Notes under the pieces: generated by a model
Told to the model about the DNA's origin: nothing
What the model saw: the letters and a program-made list of their open reading frames with translations, nothing else
The model's database searches: none
Source of the DNA: Escherichia boydii
GTDB lineage: Bacteria > Pseudomonadota > Gammaproteobacteria > Enterobacterales > Enterobacteriaceae
Assembly (NCBI GenBank): GCA_041890495.1
Contig: CP169086.1
Span: 2,294,001-2,358,000 of the forward strand
DNA length: 64,000 nt
Direction: 5' to 3'
Made by a program: the position numbers and the translations under genes
Shown here: positions 52,381 through 61,724 of the stretch, in pieces
Layout: each line of letters starts with the position of its first letter
Position numbering within the stretch: position 1 is the stretch's first letter

Positions 52381-53805
52381 ATGACCAAAAAACTCCATAT
52401 TAAAACCTGGGGCTGTCAGATGAACGAGTACGATTCATCGAAGATGGCCGATCTGCTGGATGCCACCCACGGCTATCAACTGACCGACGTGGCGGAAGAA
52501 GCGGATGTGCTGCTGCTGAACACCTGCTCAATCCGCGAGAAGGCTCAGGAAAAAGTCTTCCATCAGTTGGGTCGCTGGAAACTGTTAAAAGAGAAGAATC
52601 CAGACCTGATTATCGGCGTCGGTGGCTGCGTGGCATCGCAAGAAGGCGAGCACATTCGCCAGCGCGCCCACTATGTCGATATTATTTTTGGGCCGCAAAC
52701 GCTGCACCGTCTGCCGGAGATGATCAACTCCGTGCGTGGCGACCGCAGCCCGGTTGTAGATATCAGCTTCCCGGAAATCGAGAAGTTTGACCGTCTACCG
52801 GAACCGCGCGCCGAAGGGCCGACCGCGTTTGTCTCCATCATGGAAGGCTGCAATAAATATTGCACCTACTGCGTGGTGCCTTACACCCGTGGTGAAGAGG
52901 TAAGCCGTCCGTCCGACGATATTCTGTTTGAGATTGCCCAGCTTGCGGCTCAGGGCGTGCGTGAAGTCAACCTGCTCGGTCAGAACGTGAACGCCTGGCG
53001 TGGTGAAAACTACGACGGCACCACCGGATCGTTTGCCGATCTGCTGCGTCTGGTTGCTGCGATCGACGGGATCGATCGTATTCGCTTTACCACCAGCCAT
53101 CCGATCGAATTCACCGACGATATCATCGAAGTGTATCGCGACACGCCGGAGCTGGTGAGCTTCCTGCATCTGCCGGTACAGAGCGGTTCCGATCGCATTC
53201 TGAACCTGATGGGCCGTACCCATACGGCGCTGGAGTACAAAGCGATCATCCGTAAACTGCGTGCGGCGCGTCCAGATATTCAGATCAGTTCTGATTTCAT
53301 CGTTGGCTTCCCTGGCGAAACCACCGAAGACTTCGAGAAAACGATGAAGCTGATTGCCGACGTCAATTTCGACATGAGCTACAGCTTTATCTTCTCTGCA
53401 CGTCCGGGTACACCAGCCGCCGATATGGTTGATGATGTTCCGGAAGAAGAGAAGAAGCAGCGTCTGTATATTCTGCAAGAGCGCATTAATCAGCAAGCGA
53501 TGGCGTGGAGCCGCCGGATGCTCGGCACCACCCAGCGTATTCTGGTAGAAGGTACATCGCGTAAGAGCATCATGGAGCTTTCCGGGCGTACGGAAAATAA
53601 CCGCGTGGTCAACTTCGAAGGCACGCCGGATATGATCGGTAAATTCGTCGATGTAGAAATTACCGACGTCTACCCGAACTCTCTGCGCGGTAAAGTGGTG
53701 CGTACTGAAGATGAAATGGGTCTGCGCGTGGCAGAAACACCGGAATCAGTGATTGCCCGTACCCGCAAAGAAAACGACCTTGGCGTGGGTTATTATCAGC
53801 CGTAA
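52381..53805 (+). CDS. miaB: tRNA-2-methylthio-N6-dimethylallyladenosine synthase
   Basis: 474 residues. Radical-SAM methylthiotransferase acting on A37 of tRNAs that read UNN. N-terminal domain binds an auxiliary [4Fe-4S] through C12, C49 and C83; radical SAM motif C-N-K-Y-C-T-Y-C (about 157-164) binds the second cluster; C-terminal TRAM domain (about 378-441). First gene of miaB-phoL-ybeY-corC-lnt. Confidence 0.97.
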
Positions 53806-53810
53806 TTCTC

Positions 53811-53841
53811 AGGCCTGCCGTTCCGGTGGGCCTTGTTTTTT
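53811..53841 (+). terminator. Possible terminator after miaB
   Basis: Imperfect stem AGGCCTGCCG/CGGTGGGCCT followed by TTGTTTTTTC. It may partly separate miaB from the downstream operon. Confidence 0.55.
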
Positions 53842-53957
53842 CTCTCTTTATCCCCATCTTTATTGCAATGCTTGCGCCTTTTTCCTGTGGCGTGAATAAT
53901 TTCCTTATAGGCCGGTGAATGTTCAGCTTCCGGCGGCATACAGATAAGAGGAACGGT

Positions 53958-54998
53958 TTGAACATAGACACTCGCGAAATCACCCTGGAGCCAGCAGACA
54001 ATGCGCGTCTGTTGAGCCTGTGCGGCCCGTTTGATGACAACATCAAGCAGCTCGAACGCCGTCTCGGCATCGAGATCAATCGCCGCGATAACCACTTTAA
54101 ACTGACCGGCCGTCCGATTTGCGTCACCGCTGCGGCAGACATTCTGCGTAGCCTGTATGTCGATACTGCCCCGATGCGCGGTCAGATTCAGGATATCGAA
54201 CCGGAACAGATCCACCTTGCGATTAAAGAAGCGCGGGTACTGGAGCAAAGCGCGGAGAGCGTGCCGGAGTACGGCAAAGCGGTCAATATCAAAACCAAAC
54301 GCGGCGTAATTAAGCCGCGCACGCCAAACCAGGCGCAGTACATCGCCAATATTCTCGACCATGACATTACCTTCGGCGTTGGCCCGGCGGGTACGGGTAA
54401 AACCTACCTGGCAGTGGCTGCGGCAGTTGATGCCCTGGAGCGTCAGGAAATTCGCCGTATTCTGCTGACTCGTCCGGCAGTAGAAGCCGGTGAGAAACTG
54501 GGCTTCCTGCCTGGCGATTTAAGCCAGAAAGTAGACCCGTATCTGCGCCCGCTGTACGACGCGCTGTTTGAAATGCTGGGCTTTGAGAAAGTCGAGAAAC
54601 TGATTGAGCGCAACGTTATTGAAGTCGCACCGCTGGCCTATATGCGTGGTCGTACGCTGAACGACGCGTTTATCATTCTCGATGAGAGCCAGAACACCAC
54701 CATCGAACAGATGAAGATGTTCCTGACCCGTATCGGTTTTAACTCAAAAGCGGTTATCACCGGCGACGTCACACAGATCGACCTGCCGCGTAATACTAAA
54801 TCAGGCTTACGTCACGCCATCGAAGTGCTGGCCGATGTCGAAGAGATCAGCTTTAACTTCTTCCACAGCGAAGACGTGGTTCGTCACCCTGTGGTGGCGC
54901 GTATCGTTAACGCCTATGAAGCCTGGGAAGAAGCCGAACAAAAACGAAAAGCGGCGCTGGCAGCAGAACGCAAGCGCGAAGAACAGGAACAAAAATGA
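53958..54998 (+). CDS. ybeZ: PhoH-like ATPase PhoL (YbeZ)
   Basis: 346 residues from the TTG at 53958, preceded by AAGAGGAA; this start gives N-I-D-T-R-E-I-T-L as in E. coli. PhoH family ATPase with Walker A G-P-A-G-T-G-K-T (142-149) and Walker B-like [10 protein letters not shown]; highly charged C-terminal tail. Its partner is YbeY, encoded next with a 4-bp overlap, supporting a role in rRNA processing. Confidence 0.94.
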
Positions 54999-55462
54999 GT
55001 CAGGTGATCCTCGATTTACAACTGGCATGTGAAGATAATTCCGGGTTACCGGAAGAGAGCCAGTTTCAGACATGGCTGAATGCGGTGATCCCGCAGTTTC
55101 AGGAAGAATCGGAAGTGACGATTCGCGTGGTCGATACCGCCGAAAGCCACAGTCTGAATCTGACCTATCGCGGTAAGGATAAGCCGACCAACGTGCTCTC
55201 CTTCCCGTTTGAAGTGCCGCCTGGCATGGAAATGTCGCTACTGGGCGATCTGGTTATCTGCCGTCAGGTGGTTGAGAAGGAAGCTCAGGAGCAAGGCAAA
55301 CCACTGGAGGCGCACTGGGCGCATATGGTGGTGCACGGCAGTCTGCATTTGTTAGGTTACGATCACATCGAAGATGACGAAGCAGAAGAAATGGAAGCCC
55401 TCGAAACAGAGATTATGCTTGCTCTGGGCTATGAGGATCCGTACATTGCCGAGAAAGAATAA
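54995..55462 (+). CDS. ybeY: rRNA maturation endoribonuclease YbeY
   Basis: 155 residues. Zinc-dependent RNase for 16S rRNA 3' maturation and 70S quality control. The metal motif H114-G-S-L-H118-L-L-G-Y-D-H124 is complete. The start overlaps the ybeZ stop (ATGA). Confidence 0.96.
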
Positions 55463-55551
55463 TTTGCCAGGCATTTGACTGGCAGACGTCCCCGCCGTTG
55501 GTGATTAACGACGGCGTTTTGATTAACTAACATGAGAACCCATACGACGCC

Positions 55552-56430
55552 ATGAGCGACGACAATTCACACAGTAGTGACACGATAAGCAACAAGAAGG
55601 GATTTTTCTCCCTGTTACTCAGCCAACTTTTCCACGGTGAACCGAAAAACCGTGACGAACTGCTGGCGCTGATCCGTGATTCCGGGCAGAACGACCTTAT
55701 CGACGAAGATACGCGCGATATGCTCGAAGGGGTGATGGACATCGCAGACCAACGCGTTCGCGACATCATGATCCCCCGCTCCCAGATGATTACCCTGAAA
55801 CGCAACCAGACGCTGGACGAATGTCTTGATGTCATCATCGAGTCCGCCCACTCACGTTTCCCGGTGATTAGCGAAGACAAAGATCACATTGAAGGGATTC
55901 TGATGGCGAAAGACTTGCTGCCGTTTATGCGCAGCGATGCTGAAGCCTTCAGCATGGACAAAGTGTTACGTCAGGCGGTTGTCGTTCCTGAAAGTAAGCG
56001 CGTAGACCGGATGCTGAAAGAGTTTCGCTCTCAGCGTTACCACATGGCGATCGTTATTGACGAATTCGGTGGGGTTTCCGGTCTGGTGACCATTGAAGAC
56101 ATCCTGGAACTGATTGTTGGTGAGATTGAAGACGAGTATGACGAAGAAGATGATATCGACTTCCGTCAGCTGAGTCGTCATACCTGGACCGTACGCGCAC
56201 TGGCTTCCATTGAAGACTTCAACGAAGCGTTCGGCACCCACTTTAGCGATGAAGAAGTCGACACTATCGGTGGTCTGGTGATGCAGGCATTTGGGCATCT
56301 TCCGGCGCGTGGCGAAACTATCGACATCGACGGTTACCAGTTCAAAGTGGCGATGGCCGACAGTCGGCGTATTATTCAGGTTCATGTCAAAATCCCGGAT
56401 GACTCACCCCAGCCGAAGCTGGATGAATAA
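55552..56430 (+). CDS. corC: CorC/HlyC-family CBS-domain protein (YbeX)
   Basis: 292 residues. Cytoplasmic two-CBS protein (about 70-195), C-terminal CorC_HlyC transporter-associated domain (about 205-285), with very acidic stretch E-D-E-Y-D-E-E-D-D-I-D near 200. Linked to Mg/Co efflux with CorA and to ribosome maturation in E. coli; the molecular activity is unsettled. 89 bp after ybeY with an imperfect palindrome CCGCCGTTG...ACGACGGCG between. Confidence 0.93.
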   Translation: MSDDNSHSSDTISNKKGFFSLLLSQLFHGEPKNRDELLALIRDSGQNDLIDEDTRDMLEGVMDIADQRVRDIMIPRSQMITLKRNQTLDECLDVIIESAHSRFPVISEDKDHIEGILMAKDLLPFMRSDAEAFSMDKVLRQAVVVPESKRVDRMLKEFRSQRYHMAIVIDEFGGVSGLVTIEDILELIVGEIEDEYDEEDDIDFRQLSRHTWTVRALASIEDFNEAFGTHFSDEEVDTIGGLVMQAFGHLPARGETIDIDGYQFKVAMADSRRIIQVHVKIPDDSPQPKLDE

Positions 56431-56454
56431 AACCGAAACTGGATAGATAACTAC

Positions 56455-57993
56455 ATGGCTTTTGCCTCATTAATTGAACGCCAGCGCATTCGCCTGCTGC
56501 TGGCGTTATTATTCGGTGCCTGCGGAACGCTGGCCTTCTCTCCTTACGACGTCTGGCCTGCGGCGATTATTTCGCTGATGGGGCTTCAGGCGTTGACCTT
56601 TAACCGCCGTCCACTCCAGTCTGCCGCTATTGGCTTTTGCTGGGGATTTGGCCTCTTTGGCAGCGGTATTAACTGGGTCTATGTCAGCATCGCGACCTTT
56701 GGCGGAATGCCTGGCCCGGTTAACATCTTCCTGGTGCTGCTGCTGGCGGCGTATTTGTCGCTGTATACCGGACTGTTTGCTGGCGTGCTGTCGCGTCTGT
56801 GGCCGAAAACCACCTGGCTGCGCGTAGCGATTGCCGCCCCTGCCCTCTGGCAAGTGACCGAGTTTCTGCGCGGTTGGGTACTGACCGGCTTCCCGTGGTT
56901 ACAGTTCGGCTATAGCCAGATTGATGGCCCGTTAAAAGGGCTGGCACCGATAATGGGCGTGGAAGCCATTAACTTCCTGCTGATGATGGTTAGTGGCCTG
57001 CTGGCACTGGCGTTGGTCAAACGCAACTGGCGTCCGCTGGTGGTGGCCGTCGTGCTGTTTGCCCTTCCCTTCCCGCTGCGTTACATCCAGTGGTTTACCC
57101 CACAACCGGAGAAAACCATTCAGGTTTCGATGGTTCAGGGCGATATTCCGCAATCGCTGAAATGGGACGAAGGCCAGCTTCTTAATACGCTGAAGATTTA
57201 CTACAACGCAACGGCACCGCTGATGGGCAAATCATCGTTGATTATCTGGCCGGAGTCGGCGATAACCGATCTGGAAATTAATCAGCAACCGTTCCTCAAA
57301 GCACTGGACGGTGAGTTGCGTGATAAAGGTAGCTCGCTGGTAACCGGGATTGTCGACGCGCGTCTCAATAAGCAGAACCGCTACGATACCTACAACACCA
57401 TCATCACGCTGGGTAAAGGTGCGCCGTACAGCTACGAATCAGCCGATCGCTATAACAAAAACCATCTGGTGCCGTTTGGCGAGTTTGTCCCGCTGGAGTC
57501 GATTCTGCGTCCGTTAGCACCGTTCTTTGATCTGCCGATGTCGTCGTTCAGCCGTGGGCCATATATCCAGCCGCCGCTGTCGGCAAATGGTATTGAGCTT
57601 ACTGCGGCTATTTGCTACGAGATCATTCTCGGCGAGCAAGTGCGCGATAACTTCCGCCCGGATACCGACTATCTGCTGACTATCTCCAACGATGCGTGGT
57701 TTGGTAAATCTATTGGTCCATGGCAACACTTCCAGATGGCGCGAATGCGTGCGCTGGAGCTGGCGCGCCCACTGTTGCGCAGCACCAACAACGGCATTAC
57801 GGCGGTGATTGGCCCGCAGGGTGAGATTCAGGCGATGATCCCGCAGTTCACCCGCGAGGTGTTAACCACTAACGTGACGCCGACCACCGGACTCACACCA
57901 TACGCACGTACCGGCAACTGGCCGCTGTGGGTGCTGACGGCATTGTTTGGTTTTGCTGCTGTGTTGATGAGTCTGCGTCAGCGACGTAAATAA
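56455..57993 (+). CDS. lnt: Apolipoprotein N-acyltransferase
   Basis: 512 residues. Adds the third acyl chain to lipoproteins in the inner membrane. About six N-terminal membrane helices (to about 210), then a periplasmic nitrilase-like domain with E267 (I-W-P-E-S-A), K335 (N-K-N-H-L-V-P-F-G-E) and nucleophile C387 (I-C-Y-E-I), and a last membrane helix near 485-505. Starts 24 bp after corC. Confidence 0.96.
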   Translation: MAFASLIERQRIRLLLALLFGACGTLAFSPYDVWPAAIISLMGLQALTFNRRPLQSAAIGFCWGFGLFGSGINWVYVSIATFGGMPGPVNIFLVLLLAAYLSLYTGLFAGVLSRLWPKTTWLRVAIAAPALWQVTEFLRGWVLTGFPWLQFGYSQIDGPLKGLAPIMGVEAINFLLMMVSGLLALALVKRNWRPLVVAVVLFALPFPLRYIQWFTPQPEKTIQVSMVQGDIPQSLKWDEGQLLNTLKIYYNATAPLMGKSSLIIWPESAITDLEINQQPFLKALDGELRDKGSSLVTGIVDARLNKQNRYDTYNTIITLGKGAPYSYESADRYNKNHLVPFGEFVPLESILRPLAPFFDLPMSSFSRGPYIQPPLSANGIELTAAICYEIILGEQVRDNFRPDTDYLLTISNDAWFGKSIGPWQHFQMARMRALELARPLLRSTNNGITAVIGPQGEIQAMIPQFTREVLTTNVTPTTGLTPYARTGNWPLWVLTALFGFAAVLMSLRQRRK

Positions 57994-58389
57994 TCCCTTC
58001 TTATCGTGCCGGAATACATCCCATATTTCGGCACGCTCACCGGATGCGGCATCAGTGCATTATCCGGATAACAATATTCTCCTATCCAACTTTGGCACAT
58101 CTATTGCTTTGTTATACAAGGCAAACCCTGAATCAGCATCAGTACAACCTAGTTGCACCACAGTAATCCAGCGGTAGCACTAAAAGAGTGCATTTTAAGA
58201 ATTTTGCTTCGGAATGGTGCGGCGCATCTCGCAAAAACAAACAATAAAACAGCAATATCTTTACATTTAGCCAAACTAAATGTTACCTAACAGGCACAAC
58301 ACTGCACAATAAAGTTGCAGACGATAACAACACAAACACTCACAACGGGTATCCATGCGTTCTTAACGCAGAAGATAAAGGAGTTGGAT
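57994..58389 (+). other. lnt-gltI intergenic region
   Basis: 396 bp. Holds a long hairpin CGTGCCG...CGGCACG (58006-58037) after lnt, a degenerate REP (58039-58070, CCGGATGCGGC...TTATCCGG), a sigma-54-type promoter at 58093-58108 and a long AT-rich gltI leader. No gene is visible. Confidence 0.7.
58093..58108 (+). promoter_or_regulatory. Sigma-54 (RpoN) promoter of gltI
   Basis: TGGCACATCTATTGCT matches the -24/-12 consensus TGGCAC-N5-TTGCT with GG and GC exactly 10 bp apart. It predicts a start near 58119, about 270 bp before gltI. Confidence 0.7.
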
Positions 58390-59298
58390 ATGCAATTACG
58401 TAAACCTGCCACAGCAATCCTCGCCCTGGCGCTTTCCGCAGGACTGGCACAGGCAGATGACGCCGCCCCGGCAGCGGGCAGTACTCTGGACAAAATCGCC
58501 AAAAACGGTGTGATTGTCGTCGGTCACCGTGAATCTTCAGTGCCTTTCTCTTATTACGACAATCAGCAAAAAGTGGTGGGTTACTCGCAGGATTACTCCA
58601 ACGCCATTGTTGAAGCAGTGAAAAAGAAACTCAACAAACCGGACTTGCAGGTAAAACTGATTCCGATTACCTCACAAAACCGTATTCCACTGCTGCAAAA
58701 CGGCACTTTCGATTTTGAATGTGGTTCTACCACCAACAACGTCGAACGCCAAAAACAGGCGGCTTTCTCTGACACTATTTTCGTGGTCGGTACGCGCCTG
58801 TTGACCAAAAAGGGTGGCGATATCAAAGATTTTGCCAACCTGAAAGACAAAGCCGTAGTCGTCACTTCCGGCACTACCTCTGAAGTTTTGCTCAACAAAC
58901 TGAATGAAGAGCAAAAAATGAATATGCGCATCATCAGCGCCAAAGATCACGGTGACTCTTTCCGCACCCTGGAAAGCGGTCGTGCCGTTGCCTTTATGAT
59001 GGATGACGCTCTGCTGGCCGGTGAACGTGCGAAAGCGAAGAAACCAGACAACTGGGAAATCGTCGGCAAGCCGCAGTCTCAGGAGGCCTACGGTTGTATG
59101 TTGCGTAAAGATGATCCGCAGTTCAAAAAGCTGATGGATGACACCATCGCTCAGGTGCAGACCTCCGGTGAAGCGGAAAAATGGTTTGATAAGTGGTTCA
59201 AAAATCCAATTCCGCCGAAAAACCTGAACATGAATTTCGAACTGTCAGACGAAATGAAAGCACTGTTCAAAGAACCGAATGACAAGGCACTGAACTAA
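58390..59298 (+). CDS. gltI: Glutamate/aspartate ABC transporter periplasmic binding protein
   Basis: 302 residues from the ATG at 58390, preceded by AAAGGAG; an upstream in-frame extension is discarded. Signal peptide cleaved probably after A22 (G-L-A-Q-A). Type 2 periplasmic binding fold of the polar amino-acid class, with G-H-R-E-S-S-V-P-F-S-Y-Y and T-S-G-T-T-S-E as likely ligand-contact segments. Feeds GltJKL. Confidence 0.96.
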   Translation: MQLRKPATAILALALSAGLAQADDAAPAAGSTLDKIAKNGVIVVGHRESSVPFSYYDNQQKVVGYSQDYSNAIVEAVKKKLNKPDLQVKLIPITSQNRIPLLQNGTFDFECGSTTNNVERQKQAAFSDTIFVVGTRLLTKKGGDIKDFANLKDKAVVVTSGTTSEVLLNKLNEEQKMNMRIISAKDHGDSFRTLESGRAVAFMMDDALLAGERAKAKKPDNWEIVGKPQSQEAYGCMLRKDDPQFKKLMDDTIAQVQTSGEAEKWFDKWFKNPIPPKNLNMNFELSDEMKALFKEPNDKALN

Positions 59299-59455
59299 TT
59301 ACAAGAACCAGGGGCGGAAATTCCAGCCCTCTCGATTGTTACGTAGCACGGACAGACTATACGCCTGATGGTCGTTCCCCATCGGGCCTGAAAACCGCAA
59401 TACGCTGGGTAACAATCTTCGAGGGTAGCAGTTAACGCTGCTACCCTCTTTTTTC
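59299..59455 (+). ncRNA. sroC: SroC sRNA region between gltI and gltJ
   Basis: The 169-bp gap ends in the terminator at 59421-59455 and has the internal hairpin GATGG...CCATC (59367-59383). In E. coli and Salmonella this segment of the gltIJKL mRNA is processed into SroC, which acts as a sponge for GcvB. The exact 5' end cannot be set here. Confidence 0.75.
59421..59455 (+). terminator. Intra-operon terminator at the 3' end of SroC
   Basis: Stem GAGGGTAGCAG/CTGCTACCCTC with loop TTAACG-like centre and a run of six T. It reduces readthrough into gltJKL, matching higher need for the binding protein. Confidence 0.88.
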
Positions 59456-59467
59456 TGGAGTAGATTT

Positions 59468-60208
59468 ATGTCTATAGACTGGAACTGGGGTATTTTTTTA
59501 CAACAAGCCCCGTTCGGCAACACCACCTATCTTGGTTGGATCTGGAGTGGTTTTCAGGTGACGATCGCTTTGTCGATCTGCGCCTGGATTATCGCTTTCC
59601 TCGTCGGTTCATTTTTCGGCATTTTACGTACCGTTCCAAACCGTTTTCTCTCCGGTCTGGGTACGTTGTATGTCGAACTGTTCCGCAACGTGCCGTTGAT
59701 TGTGCAATTCTTTACCTGGTATCTGGTGATCCCGGAGCTGCTGCCGGAGAAAATCGGCATGTGGTTTAAGGCCGAGCTGGATCCCAATATTCAGTTTTTC
59801 CTTTCATCCATGCTCTGCCTGGGGCTGTTTACCGCCGCCCGTGTTTGCGAACAGGTACGCGCCGCTATTCAGTCGCTGCCGCGTGGGCAGAAGAATGCCG
59901 CGCTGGCGATGGGTCTGACGCTACCGCAGGCTTACCGCTACGTGCTGTTGCCTAACGCGTATCGCGTTATCGTCCCGCCAATGACTTCCGAGATGATGAA
60001 CCTGGTGAAAAACTCCGCTATCGCCTCGACTATCGGTCTGGTGGATATGGCAGCGCAGGCGGGTAAATTGCTCGACTACTCGGCCCACGCCTGGGAGTCG
60101 TTTACCGCCATTACGCTTGCGTATGTGTTGATTAACGCTTTTATCATGCTGGTGATGACGCTGGTTGAACGTAAAGTTCGCCTGCCCGGCAACATGGGGG
60201 GCAAATAA
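59468..60208 (+). CDS. gltJ: Glutamate/aspartate ABC transporter permease GltJ
   Basis: 246 residues, HisMQ-type permease with about five membrane helices. N-terminal F-G-N-T-T-Y-L-G-W and the EAA-like loop Q-S-L-P-R-G-Q-K-N-A-A-L-A-M-G-L-T-L are typical. TGGAG precedes the start. It overlaps gltK by 1 bp. Confidence 0.96.
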   Translation: MSIDWNWGIFLQQAPFGNTTYLGWIWSGFQVTIALSICAWIIAFLVGSFFGILRTVPNRFLSGLGTLYVELFRNVPLIVQFFTWYLVIPELLPEKIGMWFKAELDPNIQFFLSSMLCLGLFTAARVCEQVRAAIQSLPRGQKNAALAMGLTLPQAYRYVLLPNAYRVIVPPMTSEMMNLVKNSAIASTIGLVDMAAQAGKLLDYSAHAWESFTAITLAYVLINAFIMLVMTLVERKVRLPGNMGGK

Positions 60209-60882
60209 TGTACGAGTTTGACTGGAGTTCCATTGTTCCTTCCCTGCCATATCTGCTCGACGGGCTGGTGATCACCCTGAAAATCACCGTCACGGCAGTC
60301 GTGATTGGTATTTTGTGGGGTACCATGCTGGCGGTGATGCGCTTGTCCAGCTTCGCGCCTGTTTCGTGGTTTGCCAAAGCCTACGTTAACGTATTCCGCT
60401 CGATTCCTTTAGTCATGGTTTTGCTGTGGTTTTACTTGATTGTGCCGGGATTTCTGCAAAATGTGCTGGGATTATCGCCAAAAAATGATATTCGTTTAAT
60501 TTCGGCGATGGTGGCGTTTTCGATGTTTGAAGCGGCCTACTATTCAGAGATTATCCGTGCCGGTATTCAAAGTATTTCTCTTGGTCAGTCGAGCGCCGCG
60601 CTGGCGTTGGGAATGACTCACTGGCAGTCGATGAAACTGATTATTCTGCCGCAGGCGTTCCGCGCGATGGTGCCGCTGCTGCTCACTCAGGGCATCGTAC
60701 TGTTCCAGGATACCTCGCTGGTGTATGTGTTATCTCTGGCCGATTTCTTCCGTACCGCCTCAACCATTGGTGAGCGTGATGGTACGCAGGTTGAGATGAT
60801 CCTGTTTGCCGGATTTGTTTATTTCGTTATTAGTCTTAGCGCGTCGTTGTTGGTCAGCTACTTGAAAAGAAGGACAGCATAA
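60208..60882 (+). CDS. gltK: Glutamate/aspartate ABC transporter permease GltK
   Basis: 224 residues, second permease subunit with about five membrane helices and EAA-like loop Q-S-I-S-L-G-Q-S-S-A-A-L-A-L-G-M-T. Overlaps gltJ (TAATG) and gltL by one base each, so all three are translationally coupled. Confidence 0.96.
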   Translation: MYEFDWSSIVPSLPYLLDGLVITLKITVTAVVIGILWGTMLAVMRLSSFAPVSWFAKAYVNVFRSIPLVMVLLWFYLIVPGFLQNVLGLSPKNDIRLISAMVAFSMFEAAYYSEIIRAGIQSISLGQSSAALALGMTHWQSMKLIILPQAFRAMVPLLLTQGIVLFQDTSLVYVLSLADFFRTASTIGERDGTQVEMILFAGFVYFVISLSASLLVSYLKRRTA

Positions 60883-61607
60883 TGATTACCCTGAAAAATG
60901 TTTCAAAATGGTATGGTCACTTTCAGGTGCTGACCGACTGCTCAACCGAAGTGAAAAAAGGCGAAGTGGTGGTGGTTTGCGGCCCGTCTGGTTCCGGCAA
61001 ATCAACGCTGATTAAAACCGTCAACGGCCTCGAACCAGTGCAGCAAGGTGAAATCACCGTCGATGGTATCGTGGTTAATGACAAGAAAACCGATCTGGCA
61101 AAGCTGCGTTCCCGCGTCGGGATGGTATTCCAGCATTTCGAGCTGTTCCCTCATCTGTCGATTATCGAAAACCTGACCCTGGCGCAGGTGAAAGTGCTTA
61201 AACGCGATAAAGCGCCGGCTCGTGAAAAAGCCCTGAAACTGCTGGAGCGTGTCGGGCTTTCTGCTCACGCCAATAAGTTTCCGGCGCAGCTTTCCGGCGG
61301 TCAGCAGCAGCGTGTGGCAATCGCTCGCGCGTTGTGTATGGATCCTATTGCGATGCTGTTTGACGAACCGACATCGGCGCTGGATCCGGAGATGATCAAC
61401 GAAGTACTGGACGTGATGGTGGAACTGGCGAACGAAGGAATGACCATGATGGTGGTGACCCACGAAATGGGCTTTGCCCGTAAAGTGGCGAATCGGGTGA
61501 TCTTTATGGACGAGGGTAAAATTGTCGAAGACTCGCCGAAAGACGCTTTCTTCGATGATCCGAAATCGGACCGCGCAAAAGACTTCCTCGCGAAAATCCT
61601 GCATTAA
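60882..61607 (+). CDS. gltL: Glutamate/aspartate ABC transporter ATPase GltL
   Basis: 241 residues. Walker A G-P-S-G-S-G-K-S-T at 34-42, signature L-S-G-G-Q-Q-Q-R near 136, Walker B M-L-F-D-E-P-T-S-A-L-D near 158 and switch His in V-V-T-H-E-M. Ends the operon; the hairpin at 61615-61638 follows 8 bp later. Confidence 0.97.
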   Translation: MITLKNVSKWYGHFQVLTDCSTEVKKGEVVVVCGPSGSGKSTLIKTVNGLEPVQQGEITVDGIVVNDKKTDLAKLRSRVGMVFQHFELFPHLSIIENLTLAQVKVLKRDKAPAREKALKLLERVGLSAHANKFPAQLSGGQQQRVAIARALCMDPIAMLFDEPTSALDPEMINEVLDVMVELANEGMTMMVVTHEMGFARKVANRVIFMDEGKIVEDSPKDAFFDDPKSDRAKDFLAKILH

Positions 61608-61614
61608 TCACTCT

Positions 61615-61638
61615 GGCGCGCATACCCAATTGCGCGCC
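61615..61638 (+). terminator. Hairpin after gltL, possible weak terminator
   Basis: Perfect 8-bp stem GGCGCGCA/TGCGCGCC without a clear T run. It may stabilise the gltIJKL mRNA end rather than terminate. Confidence 0.45.
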
Positions 61639-61724
61639 ATCTCACGCTTTATCGTTTCGCCCCTCGTATCTGTTACATCCTGGCGTTACCCTTGTCGCAA
61701 AGAAGCACACAACAAGGAGCAACA

